Part shown: piece by piece, positions 44,666 to 53,996 of the stretch
Numbering within the stretch: the stretch's first letter is position 1
Layout of the letters: each line of letters starts with the position of its first letter
NCBI RefSeq assembly: GCF_000420945.1
Contig: NZ_ATVX01000006.1
Coordinates: forward strand, 1-64,000
Origin: Butyrivibrio sp. VCB2006
Lineage (GTDB): Bacteria > Bacillota > Clostridia > Lachnospirales > Lachnospiraceae
Length of the DNA stretch: 64,000 bases
Reading direction: 5' to 3'
The notes under the pieces: model-generated
Told to the model about the DNA's origin: nothing
The model's input: only the letters and a program-made list of their open reading frames with translations
Database searches by the model: none
Made by a program: the position numbers and the translations under genes

Positions 44666-46334
44666 AACTGAAAAGAAAGTATATGAAATCTTACCTCATG
44701 AGCCTGAGGCAATGGCTTCAACCTTATTTATTATCGGTATGGCTGCCTATTACATGTGGAGAATGTTTGTAATAACGCCGCAGCATGAAGAACTTGAGAG
44801 CTTTTTTCTTTTTATAAATAATGGTCCGTTGTATTCGGCAATTAATTGGCCCTCACCCAATAACCATATAGGATATTCGGTTCTATCAGCATTTATGAAC
44901 TTCTTTGGCAATAACTATATTGGGCTTAGGGGTGTTTCATATATTTGTGCCATAAGTAATCTCATATTGGTAAATAGAATCTGTCAGAAATACTTCACCC
45001 ATGCCATGCCTTTTGGTGCCATGGTTTTATATGCTTCAATGCAGGTTGTTAATGACTTCGCAGTTCAGGGAAGAGGTTATACTCTTGCGACATTTTGCTT
45101 TTTGCTTGCGCTTTACTGTGTTACACAAATCTGTAAATCCGGGGAAGCAAATAAGCTTCATGTTATTACCTACATAATCTGCGTTGTATATGGCGTATAT
45201 ACTACTCCAAGTAGTATTTACTGGGCTGTTCCCGTATGCCTTACGGCATTGGTTTATCTTTTTATAAATGGATTCAGGAGCAGACAGGTATATGCTAGCG
45301 ATTCTGAGAATATTTATCTTAGAAAGCTTAATAGCTTTATTGCATCCACAGGAATAAGTATTTTTCTGACTTTGATGCTATATACGATTATATGGCTCAT
45401 GGTTGGAGCAAGAGAGCTTGTTAAGACTGAAGGTTCTCAGTTTTTCGGAGATACTGATTTTACGGTTCTAATAAGAAACCCTGTGGCGGCCCTTGGCACA
45501 GGCCTTCAGTATATGTTTGATCAGCGCAGAATAAATGCTCAGAATGTTGATCTTTTCGGGGATAGATTTTTATCTTGGATTGTGGATCTGCTTAATTACA
45601 TGATTCCCGGTATGTGGTTTATTCTGTTTGCTTTCATCGCAAGCGGCCTGGCTATCATGATAACAGAATGCATAAGGCATTTTGAATATAGCAGAACAGT
45701 TATTAACCTTATGGTTATCATAAACATTCTCTACATTGTGTTGATCCTTATTAGTACTCACAATCTGCCATCACTTCGAGGCTTTGGATACGGATCTTTT
45801 CTTATGACAATCTGCATCTGTTCAACCTTTGAAAAGATCATTAATGTAGGTGTCAGAACTTACAATAAATATGTTGTAAATGAAGGAAAGCAGTCGGATG
45901 CCCATAAGGAAAATGAATATGTTAAGGGTACGGGTAAATGGTATGATGGAATAGGCGTATATATTCCTGTTGCAGCTATCATGATTCTTTTTGTAGTAAG
46001 GCTTTGCGACAGATCTTTTACGCTTCAGATGAATAATAGAGAAAATGATATCCTTAATTCAATGTATATTGCGGATATTGCACATAAAAAGAACCCCTGT
46101 GTTCTTGACTCAGATCAGGACTATCTTTTAAATTTTGCTTTTGGAATTGATTGTAATAAAACAAATGTTACAGGGTGTGATGTGGTAATTCTTGACAGAA
46201 ATATGCTTGATCCAGGTTATAAGGGAGAGTATTTATCCAGGTTTTATCAGACTCAGGAGACTATTGACTGGGAATACCTGGATAGCATGCATATTCAATA
46301 TGAAAATGATTCAATAATTCTATATACAAAGTAA
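44640..46334 (+). CDS. Multi-pass membrane protein, glycosyltransferase-39-like
   Basis: 564 aa, TTG start with GGGAG six bases upstream, overlapping the end of leuB by 26 bases. About ten membrane helices and a soluble C-terminal domain (~470-564). The first extracellular loop after helix 1 (TPQHEELESFFLFINNGP, SAINWPSPNNHIGYS) looks like the acidic-loop topology of PMT/ArnT-like membrane glycosyltransferases, but no definite signature is present. A role in envelope sugar transfer is an inference. It sits between leuB and ilvD, an unusual place for such a gene. Confidence 0.6.
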   Translation: MQEELLVAKTEKKVYEILPHEPEAMASTLFIIGMAAYYMWRMFVITPQHEELESFFLFINNGPLYSAINWPSPNNHIGYSVLSAFMNFFGNNYIGLRGVSYICAISNLILVNRICQKYFTHAMPFGAMVLYASMQVVNDFAVQGRGYTLATFCFLLALYCVTQICKSGEANKLHVITYIICVVYGVYTTPSSIYWAVPVCLTALVYLFINGFRSRQVYASDSENIYLRKLNSFIASTGISIFLTLMLYTIIWLMVGARELVKTEGSQFFGDTDFTVLIRNPVAALGTGLQYMFDQRRINAQNVDLFGDRFLSWIVDLLNYMIPGMWFILFAFIASGLAIMITECIRHFEYSRTVINLMVIINILYIVLILISTHNLPSLRGFGYGSFLMTICICSTFEKIINVGVRTYNKYVVNEGKQSDAHKENEYVKGTGKWYDGIGVYIPVAAIMILFVVRLCDRSFTLQMNNRENDILNSMYIADIAHKKNPCVLDSDQDYLLNFAFGIDCNKTNVTGCDVVILDRNMLDPGYKGEYLSRFYQTQETIDWEYLDSMHIQYENDSIILYTK

Positions 46335-46348
46335 AGGAGATATGAAAA

Positions 46349-48022
46349 ATGGCTAAGAACAGTGCTAGAGTTATGGAAGGCCTTCAGCAGGCTCCACACA
46401 GAAGTTTGTTTAATGCTCTTGGATTTACCGAGGAAGAAAGAAGAAAACCTCTTATTGGTATTGTAAGCTCTTATAATGAGATAGTTCCGGGACATATGAA
46501 CCTTGATAAGATTACAGAAGCTGTTAAGCTTGCTGTTGCAGAGGCTGGCGGCATGCCGGTAGTAGTTCCTGCTATTGCTGTTTGCGATGGAATAGCCATG
46601 GGTCATATCGGAATGAAATATTCTCTGGTTACAAGAGACCTTATTGCTGACAGTACAGAATGTCTTGCCAAGGCTCATGCTTTTGACGGAATGGTTTGCA
46701 TACCTAACTGTGACAAGAACGTTCCTGGCCTTCTTATGGCTGCTGCAAGAGTTAATATTCCTACAGTATTTGTATCAGGTGGCCCTATGATGGCCGGAAG
46801 AGTAGACGGTCACAAGACATCTCTTTCTGCTATGTTCGAGGCTGTAGGATCTGTTTCTGCAGGCAAGATGACTAATGAGAAACTTTGCGAGTATGAAGAA
46901 AAAGCTTGTCCTACCTGCGGTTCCTGTTCAGGTATGTACACAGCAAACTCAATGAATTGTCTTACAGAGTCAATCGGAATGGGACTTCCAGGAAACGGAA
47001 CTATTCCTGCTGTATATTCAGCACGTATCAGACTTGCCAAGAAGGCTGGTTATGCTGTAATGAATCTTGTAGAAAAGAATATTCGCCCAAGAGATATCAT
47101 GACAAAGGAAGCTTTCATGAACGCTCTTGCCATGGACATGGCTCTTGGTTGTTCTACAAATACAATGCTTCATTTACCTGCAATTGCCCATGAAGCAGGA
47201 GTTGATCTTAACATGGAAATTGCCAACGAAGTTTCTGCTAAGACTCCTAATCTTTGCCACCTTGCACCTGCAGGCCCAACATACATGGAGGATTTGAACG
47301 AAGCAGGCGGCGTACTTGCAGTTATGAGCGAGCTTGTTAAGAAAGACCTTCTTAATACTGATCTTATTACTGTTACAGGTAAGACAATTAAAGAGAACCT
47401 TGAGGGTGTTTGCAACTTTAATCCTGAAGTAATCAGACCTATTGAAAATCCTTATATGCAGACCGGTGGAATTGCTGTTCTTAAGGGCAATATTGCTCCT
47501 GATACTGGTATTGTTAAAAAGTCAGCGGTAGCTCCTGAGATGATGACTCATGAGGGACCTGCAAGAGTATTTGATTGTGAGGAAGATGCTATTTCTGCAA
47601 TCCTTGGCGGTAAGATTGTGGCAGGAGATGTTGTTGTCATCAGATATGAAGGCCCTAAGGGCGGCCCTGGAATGAGAGAGATGCTCAATCCTACATCAGC
47701 AATTGCCGGAATGGGACTTGGATCAACTGTTGCTCTTATTACAGACGGAAGATTCTCCGGAGCTAGCAGAGGCGCTTCAATCGGACATGTATCTCCTGAG
47801 GCTGCTGTTGGTGGGCCGATTGCACTTATCGAAGAAGGCGATATTATCAGTATAGATATTCCTAATAATTCTCTTAATGTCAAGGTTTCTGATGAAGAGC
47901 TGGCTAAGAGAAAAGAAAAATGGCAGCCAAGAGAACCTAAGGTAACAACAGGATATCTGGCTAGATACAGAGAAATGGTTACAAGCGGTAATCGTGGTGC
48001 TATCCTTGAGATCAAGCACTGA
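46349..48022 (+). CDS. ilvD: Dihydroxy-acid dehydratase
   Basis: Iron-sulfur enzyme of valine/isoleucine synthesis, converting dihydroxy acids to 2-keto acids. 557 aa. Cluster cysteines lie in [13 protein letters not shown] and [20 protein letters not shown]; the C-terminal [19 protein letters not shown] is the second family signature. Ribosome site AAAGGAG. Followed 24 bases later by ilvB. Confidence 0.97.
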   Translation: MAKNSARVMEGLQQAPHRSLFNALGFTEEERRKPLIGIVSSYNEIVPGHMNLDKITEAVKLAVAEAGGMPVVVPAIAVCDGIAMGHIGMKYSLVTRDLIADSTECLAKAHAFDGMVCIPNCDKNVPGLLMAAARVNIPTVFVSGGPMMAGRVDGHKTSLSAMFEAVGSVSAGKMTNEKLCEYEEKACPTCGSCSGMYTANSMNCLTESIGMGLPGNGTIPAVYSARIRLAKKAGYAVMNLVEKNIRPRDIMTKEAFMNALAMDMALGCSTNTMLHLPAIAHEAGVDLNMEIANEVSAKTPNLCHLAPAGPTYMEDLNEAGGVLAVMSELVKKDLLNTDLITVTGKTIKENLEGVCNFNPEVIRPIENPYMQTGGIAVLKGNIAPDTGIVKKSAVAPEMMTHEGPARVFDCEEDAISAILGGKIVAGDVVVIRYEGPKGGPGMREMLNPTSAIAGMGLGSTVALITDGRFSGASRGASIGHVSPEAAVGGPIALIEEGDIISIDIPNNSLNVKVSDEELAKRKEKWQPREPKVTTGYLARYREMVTSGNRGAILEIKH

Positions 48023-48046
48023 TTTTGAATAGAGGAGAATGAAAAA

Positions 48047-49729
48047 ATGCAGCTTACTGGTGCACAGATTGTTTTGGAATGCTTGAAAGAGCAGGGCGTT
48101 GATACAATTTTTGGATATCCGGGTGGAACTATCCTTAATATCTATGATGAACTTTATAAACAGAGTGAAGATTTCTTACATATCCTGACAAGCCATGAGC
48201 AGGGTGCTGCCCATGCAGCAGATGGCTATGCAAGATCAACAGGAAAGGTTGGCGTTTGCTTTGCTACCAGTGGACCGGGTTCTACTAATCTTGTAACCGG
48301 TATTGCCACAGCCTATATGGATTCTGTACCTATGGTGGCTATTACATGTAACGTAAATTTGCCACTTCTTGGTAAGGACTCCTTCCAGGAGGTTGATATT
48401 GCAGGCATTACTATGCCTATTACCAAGCATGGCTATATTGTTAAGGATGTAAAAGAACTTGCTGATACCATCCGCAAGGCATTTAAAATTGCACGGACAG
48501 GAAGGCCTGGCCCTGTATTGGTTGATATTACCAAGGATGTCACAGCTAAGACCTGCGATTTCAGACCTGTAGTTATAGCAGAGGAAGAGCCTGAAAAGAC
48601 ATTCAGGACAGATGATATAAATACTGCAGTCAAAATGATCAAAGCTTCCAAGAGGCCATTTATCTATGTTGGTGGTGGAGCTGTTATTTCCGGTGCTTCC
48701 AAGGAATTGAAAGAGTTTGCAGAGCTTATTCAGGCACCTGTTTGTGATACCCTTATGGGAAAAGGCGCTTTTGACGGAACACATAAGCTTTATACCGGTA
48801 TGATTGGTATGCACGGCACCAAGACTTCTAACTTTGGCGTCAGCGAATGCGATCTTCTTATTACTCTTGGTGCAAGATTCTCTGACAGAGTAACTGGAAA
48901 TGCCAAGACTTTTGCTTCTAAAGCCAAGATACTTCAGATTGACGTGGATGCTGCAGAAATCAACAAGAATATTCGTGTAAATTATGCTATAGTTGGAGAT
49001 CTTAAGCTTGTTCTTAAAGCTCTCAACAGCAAGCTTGAAAAGATGGATCATAGCGAATGGCTTGCCAAGATTGATGATTACAAGAAAAAGTTCCCACTTT
49101 CCTATGATTCAGGAAAGCTTACCTGCCCATATATCATGGAGGAACTTGATAAGCTTACCAAAGGCGATGCTATAATTACCACAGATGTTGGACAGCACCA
49201 GATGTGGGCTGCTCAGTATTACAAATACAGAAATCCCAGAACGTTCCTTACCAGCGGAGGCCTTGGAACAATGGGCTATGGCCTTGGAGCATGTATTGGT
49301 GCTAAGGTTGGTAATCCGGACAAGACAGTAGTAAATATTGCCGGAGACGGATGCTTTAGAATGAATATGAACGAACTGGCTACAGCTTCCAGATATAACC
49401 TGCCTATTATTGAGATTGTTATAAATAACAGTGTTCTGGGCATGGTAAGACAGTGGCAGACTCTTTTCTATGAGAAACACTATTCTCAGACGGTATTCAA
49501 GGACAAAGTTGATTATTGTAAGGTGGCTGAAGGCCTTGGTTGTGAAGCTATTCGCGTCACCAAAAAGAGTGAAGTCGCCGGCGCGTTAAAAAAAGCACTA
49601 AAATCTGACAAACCTGTTCTGATTGATTGTATAATAGAAGAGGATGATAAGGTATTTCCAATGGTCCCTGCCGGAGCTTCTATCAGTGATGCTTTTGATG
49701 AGAAGGATCTTTTGCAGAAAGAAAAGTAA
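48047..49729 (+). CDS. ilvB: Acetolactate synthase large subunit
   Basis: 560 aa, thiamine-diphosphate- and FAD-dependent. The N-terminal FGYPGGTILNIYDEL carries the activating glutamate region (HEQGAAHAADGYAR). The TPP motif runs from GDGCFRMNMNELATA to VINNSVLGMV near residues 430-470. The regulatory small subunit ilvN is not adjacent. Together with leuB and ilvD this forms a branched-chain amino acid group, although ilvC is missing here. Confidence 0.96.
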   Translation: MQLTGAQIVLECLKEQGVDTIFGYPGGTILNIYDELYKQSEDFLHILTSHEQGAAHAADGYARSTGKVGVCFATSGPGSTNLVTGIATAYMDSVPMVAITCNVNLPLLGKDSFQEVDIAGITMPITKHGYIVKDVKELADTIRKAFKIARTGRPGPVLVDITKDVTAKTCDFRPVVIAEEEPEKTFRTDDINTAVKMIKASKRPFIYVGGGAVISGASKELKEFAELIQAPVCDTLMGKGAFDGTHKLYTGMIGMHGTKTSNFGVSECDLLITLGARFSDRVTGNAKTFASKAKILQIDVDAAEINKNIRVNYAIVGDLKLVLKALNSKLEKMDHSEWLAKIDDYKKKFPLSYDSGKLTCPYIMEELDKLTKGDAIITTDVGQHQMWAAQYYKYRNPRTFLTSGGLGTMGYGLGACIGAKVGNPDKTVVNIAGDGCFRMNMNELATASRYNLPIIEIVINNSVLGMVRQWQTLFYEKHYSQTVFKDKVDYCKVAEGLGCEAIRVTKKSEVAGALKKALKSDKPVLIDCIIEEDDKVFPMVPAGASISDAFDEKDLLQKEK

Positions 49730-49760
49730 TTGCCTTATATAATATGAAAAAGGTATTGTT

Positions 49761-51371
49761 ATGAGGAGGAAAATGAAAAAGAAAGGCCTGATTGCTGCAC
49801 TTATCTGTGCATGTATTTTGGTTGTGACGGAATCTGTCTATGTGTTCCTAAGTATCTGGTATGAGGGCGTTTTTCCGGCATTTTTGTGGATTGATGACAT
49901 CTATCTTACCGGAAAGACTACAAAAGAGGTTAATCAGGAGCTCATTGAAAAACACCCCTATGACGGTATAAAGGTCATTGATATCTCCGGGGAGGAATTA
50001 TTTATTTCTGCTGAGGATATCAAGATGGAGTATACATTTGAACCATCTCTGGAGGCCATCATGGAGAGTAGAGGCGGATTTAAATGGTGGCAAACTCTGT
50101 ATCGTACGAAAAATCTTGCAAGCGAGATCAGTCCATCAATAAGCTTTGATGAAAACGAACTAGCTTATAGGCTTCAAAACTGGGAGGTTCTTACAACTTC
50201 CGACAACCTTTATGCTCAAATAGTAAAAGGTGAGAATGGATACGAGATTGATTCCAATTACGGATATAAGCCGATCATGGAAAATATCGTATTCAATGTG
50301 TCAGATTACATCTATTTGTCTGAGACTGAAATCAATCTTGCAGATAATAATGGAACAGATTATTCAAGGCCTAATTACACTGATTTGACCGGGGAATTTG
50401 AGAATTCTCACCAGGATCTTGTTGCTGAATTTGATAAGATAAATAAACTTCAGTCAAAAGAAATTTCTTTTGAGATTTTTAGTGGGAAAATTACGGTAAG
50501 TCCAGGTGATATCAGCAAGTTCATTCTTGCTGACGGAAGTCTTGAAGATGCTCTGGCTGAGGAAAAAGACAAACAGTCTCCGGGAAGCGGCCTTTTCATT
50601 ATCGGAGGAGTGGAAAAAGAAATCTCCGAAGAAGATAGCTTTTATAATAATAACGGTCTTCTTGAGGATGAAAATGGCGATCTGATCATTTCCGAGAGCA
50701 AAATATACGACTATGCAAAATCCATCGCAGATACGTATACCACCAGATGGTGTATGGATAGGTATAGAGACGGCGAATCTAATCAGATTCTTATAGGCGG
50801 AGGAGATAAGGGCGACGGCTCTATTATCGATAAGAAGGTTTTATTTAATTGCATAAAAACCAAATTTATTGATGATAGCACAGATTTTGCTTCTAATTCG
50901 GAATCTGCTTCAGAATCAGATTCTGAGGATGTTGAAGATACAAATCCTCTGGATATTCTGGTAAAGGGTACCAAAGAGTACAATGCCAGCGAGGTTCTGG
51001 GAGATACCTACATTGAAGTGGATATGAATCAGCAGCACCTCTATTACTACGTTGATGGGACTCTGAATATGGATATGCCTGTAGTTACAGGGAATATTAA
51101 CAGAGGAAGATCGACTCCCGCAGGTGTTTTTGATATTTACAATAAACGTTATCACACATATTTGAGAGGTGTTGACTATGTTTCTTATGTCAATTATTGG
51201 CTTGGAGTTAATAAAGGTGTTGGTATTCATGATGCCAATTGGAGAAGCGAATTTGGTGATGAAATATATAAAACTGATGGATCTCATGGCTGTATAAATT
51301 GTCCTGAAGAGAAAATTTCAGTACTTTGGGAAGTAGCCGAAGTCGGGACTCCTGTTATACTTCATTATTAG
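49761..51371 (+). CDS. L,D-transpeptidase with peptidoglycan-binding domain
   Basis: 536 aa. A hydrophobic N-terminal anchor (~7-28) is followed by a YkuD-associated peptidoglycan-binding region (~45-250), a middle part, and a Ser/Asp/Glu-rich linker (SNSESASESDSED, ~377-389). The YkuD catalytic domain ends with GIHDANWRS and the active-site SHGCINCP (His509, Cys511). It makes 3-3 crosslinks or attaches proteins to peptidoglycan. The start could be the ATG at 49773, where AGGAGG sits very close. It follows ilvB by 31 bases and closes that operon. Confidence 0.92.
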   Translation: MRRKMKKKGLIAALICACILVVTESVYVFLSIWYEGVFPAFLWIDDIYLTGKTTKEVNQELIEKHPYDGIKVIDISGEELFISAEDIKMEYTFEPSLEAIMESRGGFKWWQTLYRTKNLASEISPSISFDENELAYRLQNWEVLTTSDNLYAQIVKGENGYEIDSNYGYKPIMENIVFNVSDYIYLSETEINLADNNGTDYSRPNYTDLTGEFENSHQDLVAEFDKINKLQSKEISFEIFSGKITVSPGDISKFILADGSLEDALAEEKDKQSPGSGLFIIGGVEKEISEEDSFYNNNGLLEDENGDLIISESKIYDYAKSIADTYTTRWCMDRYRDGESNQILIGGGDKGDGSIIDKKVLFNCIKTKFIDDSTDFASNSESASESDSEDVEDTNPLDILVKGTKEYNASEVLGDTYIEVDMNQQHLYYYVDGTLNMDMPVVTGNINRGRSTPAGVFDIYNKRYHTYLRGVDYVSYVNYWLGVNKGVGIHDANWRSEFGDEIYKTDGSHGCINCPEEKISVLWEVAEVGTPVILHY

Positions 51372-51379
51372 TAAATACT

Positions 51380-51418
51380 AGAGATTTGGGTGCATTTCGC
51401 ACCTGAATCTCTTTTTTT
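51380..51418 (+). terminator. Terminator after the L,D-transpeptidase gene
   Basis: Stem AGAGATT...GGTGC (51380-51393) pairs with GCACC...AATCTCT (51399-51412) around a short loop, one internal mismatch, then seven T. Confidence 0.9.
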
Positions 51419-51490
51419 ATCTCTTTGCTTTAAACGTAAAAAACGAGATAAAAAGTATGAAAAAAATTTTTTAATAACATTAATTATTTA

Positions 51491-51529
51491 ATAACGTTAT
51501 TGACATTTTTACTTCACCGCTTTAAAGTA
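51491..51529 (+). promoter_or_regulatory. serCA promoter with overlapping palindrome
   Basis: TTGACA (51501-51506), 17-base spacer, TAAAGT (51524-51529). A perfect 12-base palindrome AATAACGTTATT (51491-51502) runs into the -35, so a dimeric regulator bound there would block RNA polymerase. Confidence 0.7.
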
Positions 51530-51543
51530 TGTTTAAGCAAAAA

Positions 51544-51604
51544 TTTATCGGTTTAAATGAGCAGAGTATTTTACCTAAAAACCGATAAAAGGAAAATAGT
51601 TTCC
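51544..51604 (+). promoter_or_regulatory. Leader stem-loop ahead of serC
   Basis: TTTATCGGTTT (51544-51554) pairs perfectly with AAACCGATAAA (51579-51589) across a 24-base loop, in the transcribed leader. A small hairpin GGAAA-ATAG-TTTCC (51591-51604) follows. The ribosome site (TAGGAGGAG) lies ~20 bases further on, so the structure does not directly cover it. Confidence 0.55.
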
Positions 51605-51637
51605 ATAAAGTAATGAATAGTAGGAGGAGTAGTAAAA

Positions 51638-52717
51638 ATGTCACGAGTTTATAACTTTTCAGCAGGACCTGCAGTATTACCTGAGGAAGTATTAAAACAG
51701 GCTGCTGCTGAGATGCTTGATTACAATGGATGTGGAATGTCAATTAATGAGATGAGCCACAGATCCAAAACTTTCGATAGCGTTATTCAGACAGCTGAGC
51801 AGGATATCAGAGATCTTATGAATATTCCTGATAACTATAAGGTTCTCTTTTTACAGGGCGGAGCAAGCCAGCAGTTTGCTGCTATTCCTCTTAATCTTAT
51901 GAAGAATAAAAAGGCTGCATACATCATTACAGGTCAGTGGGCCAAGAAAGCTTATCAGGAGGCACAGAAGTACGGCGAAGCAATTGAGGTTGCATCAAGT
52001 GCAGACAAGACCTTCTCATATATTCCTGATTGTTCTGATCTGGATATTCCTGAAGATGCAGACTATGTATACATTTGTGAGAACAACACAATCTATGGAA
52101 CTAAGTTCAAGACACTTCCTAACACAAAGGGACATATCCTTGTATCTGACGTTTCATCCTGCTTCCTTTCAGAGCCTGTTGATGTCACCAAGTACGGTGT
52201 AATCTACGGTGGCGTTCAGAAAAATGTAGGACCTGCAGGTCTTGTTATCAGCATTATCAGAGAAGATCTTATTACTGATGATGTACCTTCTTACACACCA
52301 ACAATGCTTAAGTGGAAGACACAGGCTGATAACGGATCTTTGTACAACACTCCTAACTGCTGGAGCATTTATATGTGCGGCCTGGTATTCAAGTGGCTCA
52401 AAGAGCAGGGCGGACTTGTTGAAATGCAGAAGAGAAATGAAGAAAAGGCCAAGATTCTTTACGATTATCTTGATCAGAGCAAGATGTTCAAGGGTACTGT
52501 AAGACCTGAGGACCGTTCTCTTATGAATGTTCCGTTTGTTACTGATTCTGAAGAGCTTAATGCTAAGTTTATTGCTGAAGCTACCAAGGCCGGATTTGTG
52601 AGCCTTAAGGGTCACAGAACTGTAGGAGGAATGAGAGCAAGTATCTACAACGCTATGCCTAAGGAAGGCGTACAGAAGCTTGTTGATTTCATGAATGAAT
52701 TTGAGAAGAACAATTAA
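51638..52717 (+). CDS. serC: Phosphoserine aminotransferase
   Basis: 359 aa, PLP enzyme converting 3-phosphohydroxypyruvate to phosphoserine. N-terminal NFSAGPAVLPEEVL and the PLP-binding Lys195 in GGVQKNVGPAG; GGMRASIYNAMP near the end. Standard length. Strong ribosome site TAGGAGGAG. serA follows 26 bases downstream. Confidence 0.97.
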   Translation: MSRVYNFSAGPAVLPEEVLKQAAAEMLDYNGCGMSINEMSHRSKTFDSVIQTAEQDIRDLMNIPDNYKVLFLQGGASQQFAAIPLNLMKNKKAAYIITGQWAKKAYQEAQKYGEAIEVASSADKTFSYIPDCSDLDIPEDADYVYICENNTIYGTKFKTLPNTKGHILVSDVSSCFLSEPVDVTKYGVIYGGVQKNVGPAGLVISIIREDLITDDVPSYTPTMLKWKTQADNGSLYNTPNCWSIYMCGLVFKWLKEQGGLVEMQKRNEEKAKILYDYLDQSKMFKGTVRPEDRSLMNVPFVTDSEELNAKFIAEATKAGFVSLKGHRTVGGMRASIYNAMPKEGVQKLVDFMNEFEKNN

Positions 52718-52743
52718 GATAGGGGATAGGAGGGTGACATCCA

Positions 52744-53913
52744 ATGTACAAATATAAGTGTATGAATCCGATTGCCAAGATTGGTCTTAATAATTTTACA
52801 GATCAGTATGAGGCAGTAGATAATATCGATGAGGCAGAAGGCGTTCTTGTTAGAAGTGCCAATATGCTTGAAATGGAATTTTCCGATAAGCTTCTTGCTA
52901 TCGCAAGAGCCGGTGCAGGTGTTAACAACATTCCTCTTGATAAATGTGCCAAGCAGGGAATTGTTGTATTCAACACTCCAGGAGCCAATGCTAACGGCGT
53001 AAAAGAGATGGTTCTTGCTGCAATGCTCATTGCAAGCCGTGACATTATCGGTGGAACCGAGTGGGTTAAGGCTAATGCAGGTGACCCTGATATTGCAAAG
53101 CTTACAGAAAAGAGCAAAAAGAAATTTGCAGGTACTGAAATCTTTGGCAAAAAGCTTGGCATTATCGGACTTGGAGCCATTGGTGTAAGAGTTGCAAATG
53201 CTGCACGTCAGCTTGGTATGGAAGTATATGGCTATGATCCATATCTTTCAATCGATGCTGCATGGAGACTTTCTTCTGATGTTAAGCATGTTACAAATGT
53301 TGATGATATCTACTCTAAGTGTGATATTATCACAATTCATGTTCCAGCCCTTGATTCTACTAAGGGTATGATAAATGCTGATGCCATTGCCAAGATGAAG
53401 AAGGGCGTTATTATTTTGAACCTTGCAAGAGATATTCTCTGCAACGAAGTGGATATTCTTGCAGGAATCAACTCAGGCAAGATCCGCAAGTACGTAACGG
53501 ATTTCCCAAATCCTACAATTGCAGGTCATGATGGATGTATCGTAATTCCTCACCTTGGAGCAAGCACTGAAGAATCTGAAGATAACTGCGCTGTTAAGGC
53601 AGTTCTTGAACTTAAGGATTACCTTGAGAACGGAAATATCAATAATTCCGTGAATCTTCCAAACTGCGATATGGGTGTTTGCAACGGTCCACGACTTGCT
53701 ATCATTCACAAGAACGTAGCAAATATGATCAGCCAGTTCGCATCTTTCCTTGGAAATGCGGGCTATAACATCAAGGATATGAGCAATAAGTCAAGAGGCG
53801 ACTATGCTTACACACTCATTGACCTTGAGGATGAAATTGAGGATGCTATAGTAAGCAAAATCGAAAAAATCGATGATGTAATCAGAGTAAGAATTGTTAG
53901 AAAAGACGTATAA
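52744..53913 (+). CDS. serA: D-3-phosphoglycerate dehydrogenase
   Basis: 389 aa; first step of serine synthesis, 3-phosphoglycerate to 3-phosphohydroxypyruvate with NAD. NAD fold GIIGLGAIGVRVANAARQLG (~residues 138-157), catalytic Arg/Glu/His segments NLARDILCNE and PHLGASTEE, and a C-terminal ACT domain (~320-389) for serine feedback. This is the shorter form without the extra ASB domain. Ends before the terminator at 53935. Confidence 0.96.
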   Translation: MYKYKCMNPIAKIGLNNFTDQYEAVDNIDEAEGVLVRSANMLEMEFSDKLLAIARAGAGVNNIPLDKCAKQGIVVFNTPGANANGVKEMVLAAMLIASRDIIGGTEWVKANAGDPDIAKLTEKSKKKFAGTEIFGKKLGIIGLGAIGVRVANAARQLGMEVYGYDPYLSIDAAWRLSSDVKHVTNVDDIYSKCDIITIHVPALDSTKGMINADAIAKMKKGVIILNLARDILCNEVDILAGINSGKIRKYVTDFPNPTIAGHDGCIVIPHLGASTEESEDNCAVKAVLELKDYLENGNINNSVNLPNCDMGVCNGPRLAIIHKNVANMISQFASFLGNAGYNIKDMSNKSRGDYAYTLIDLEDEIEDAIVSKIEKIDDVIRVRIVRKDV

Positions 53914-53925
53914 CCCCTATGGTTA

Positions 53926-53969
53926 TGCTATAATAAGCGGGTGGGAATTTAGTTCCCGCCCGCTTTATC
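53926..53969 (+). terminator. Terminator after serA, with a promoter-like TGCTATAAT before it
   Basis: Thirteen-pair stem AAGCGGGTGGGAA (53935-53947) / TTCCCGCCCGCTT (53953-53965) with one G-T pair, then TATCTTT. An extended -10 TGCTATAAT (53926-53934) directly abuts the stem; if used for the next gene, transcripts would start inside the hairpin. Confidence 0.75.
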
Positions 53970-53996
53970 TTTAATGAAAATCGGAGGGTATGAAAA

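Noticed and set aside
48236..49051. Minus-strand frame of about 270 codons opposite ilvB
   Set aside because: Shadow of ilvB, which has full TPP-enzyme signatures.
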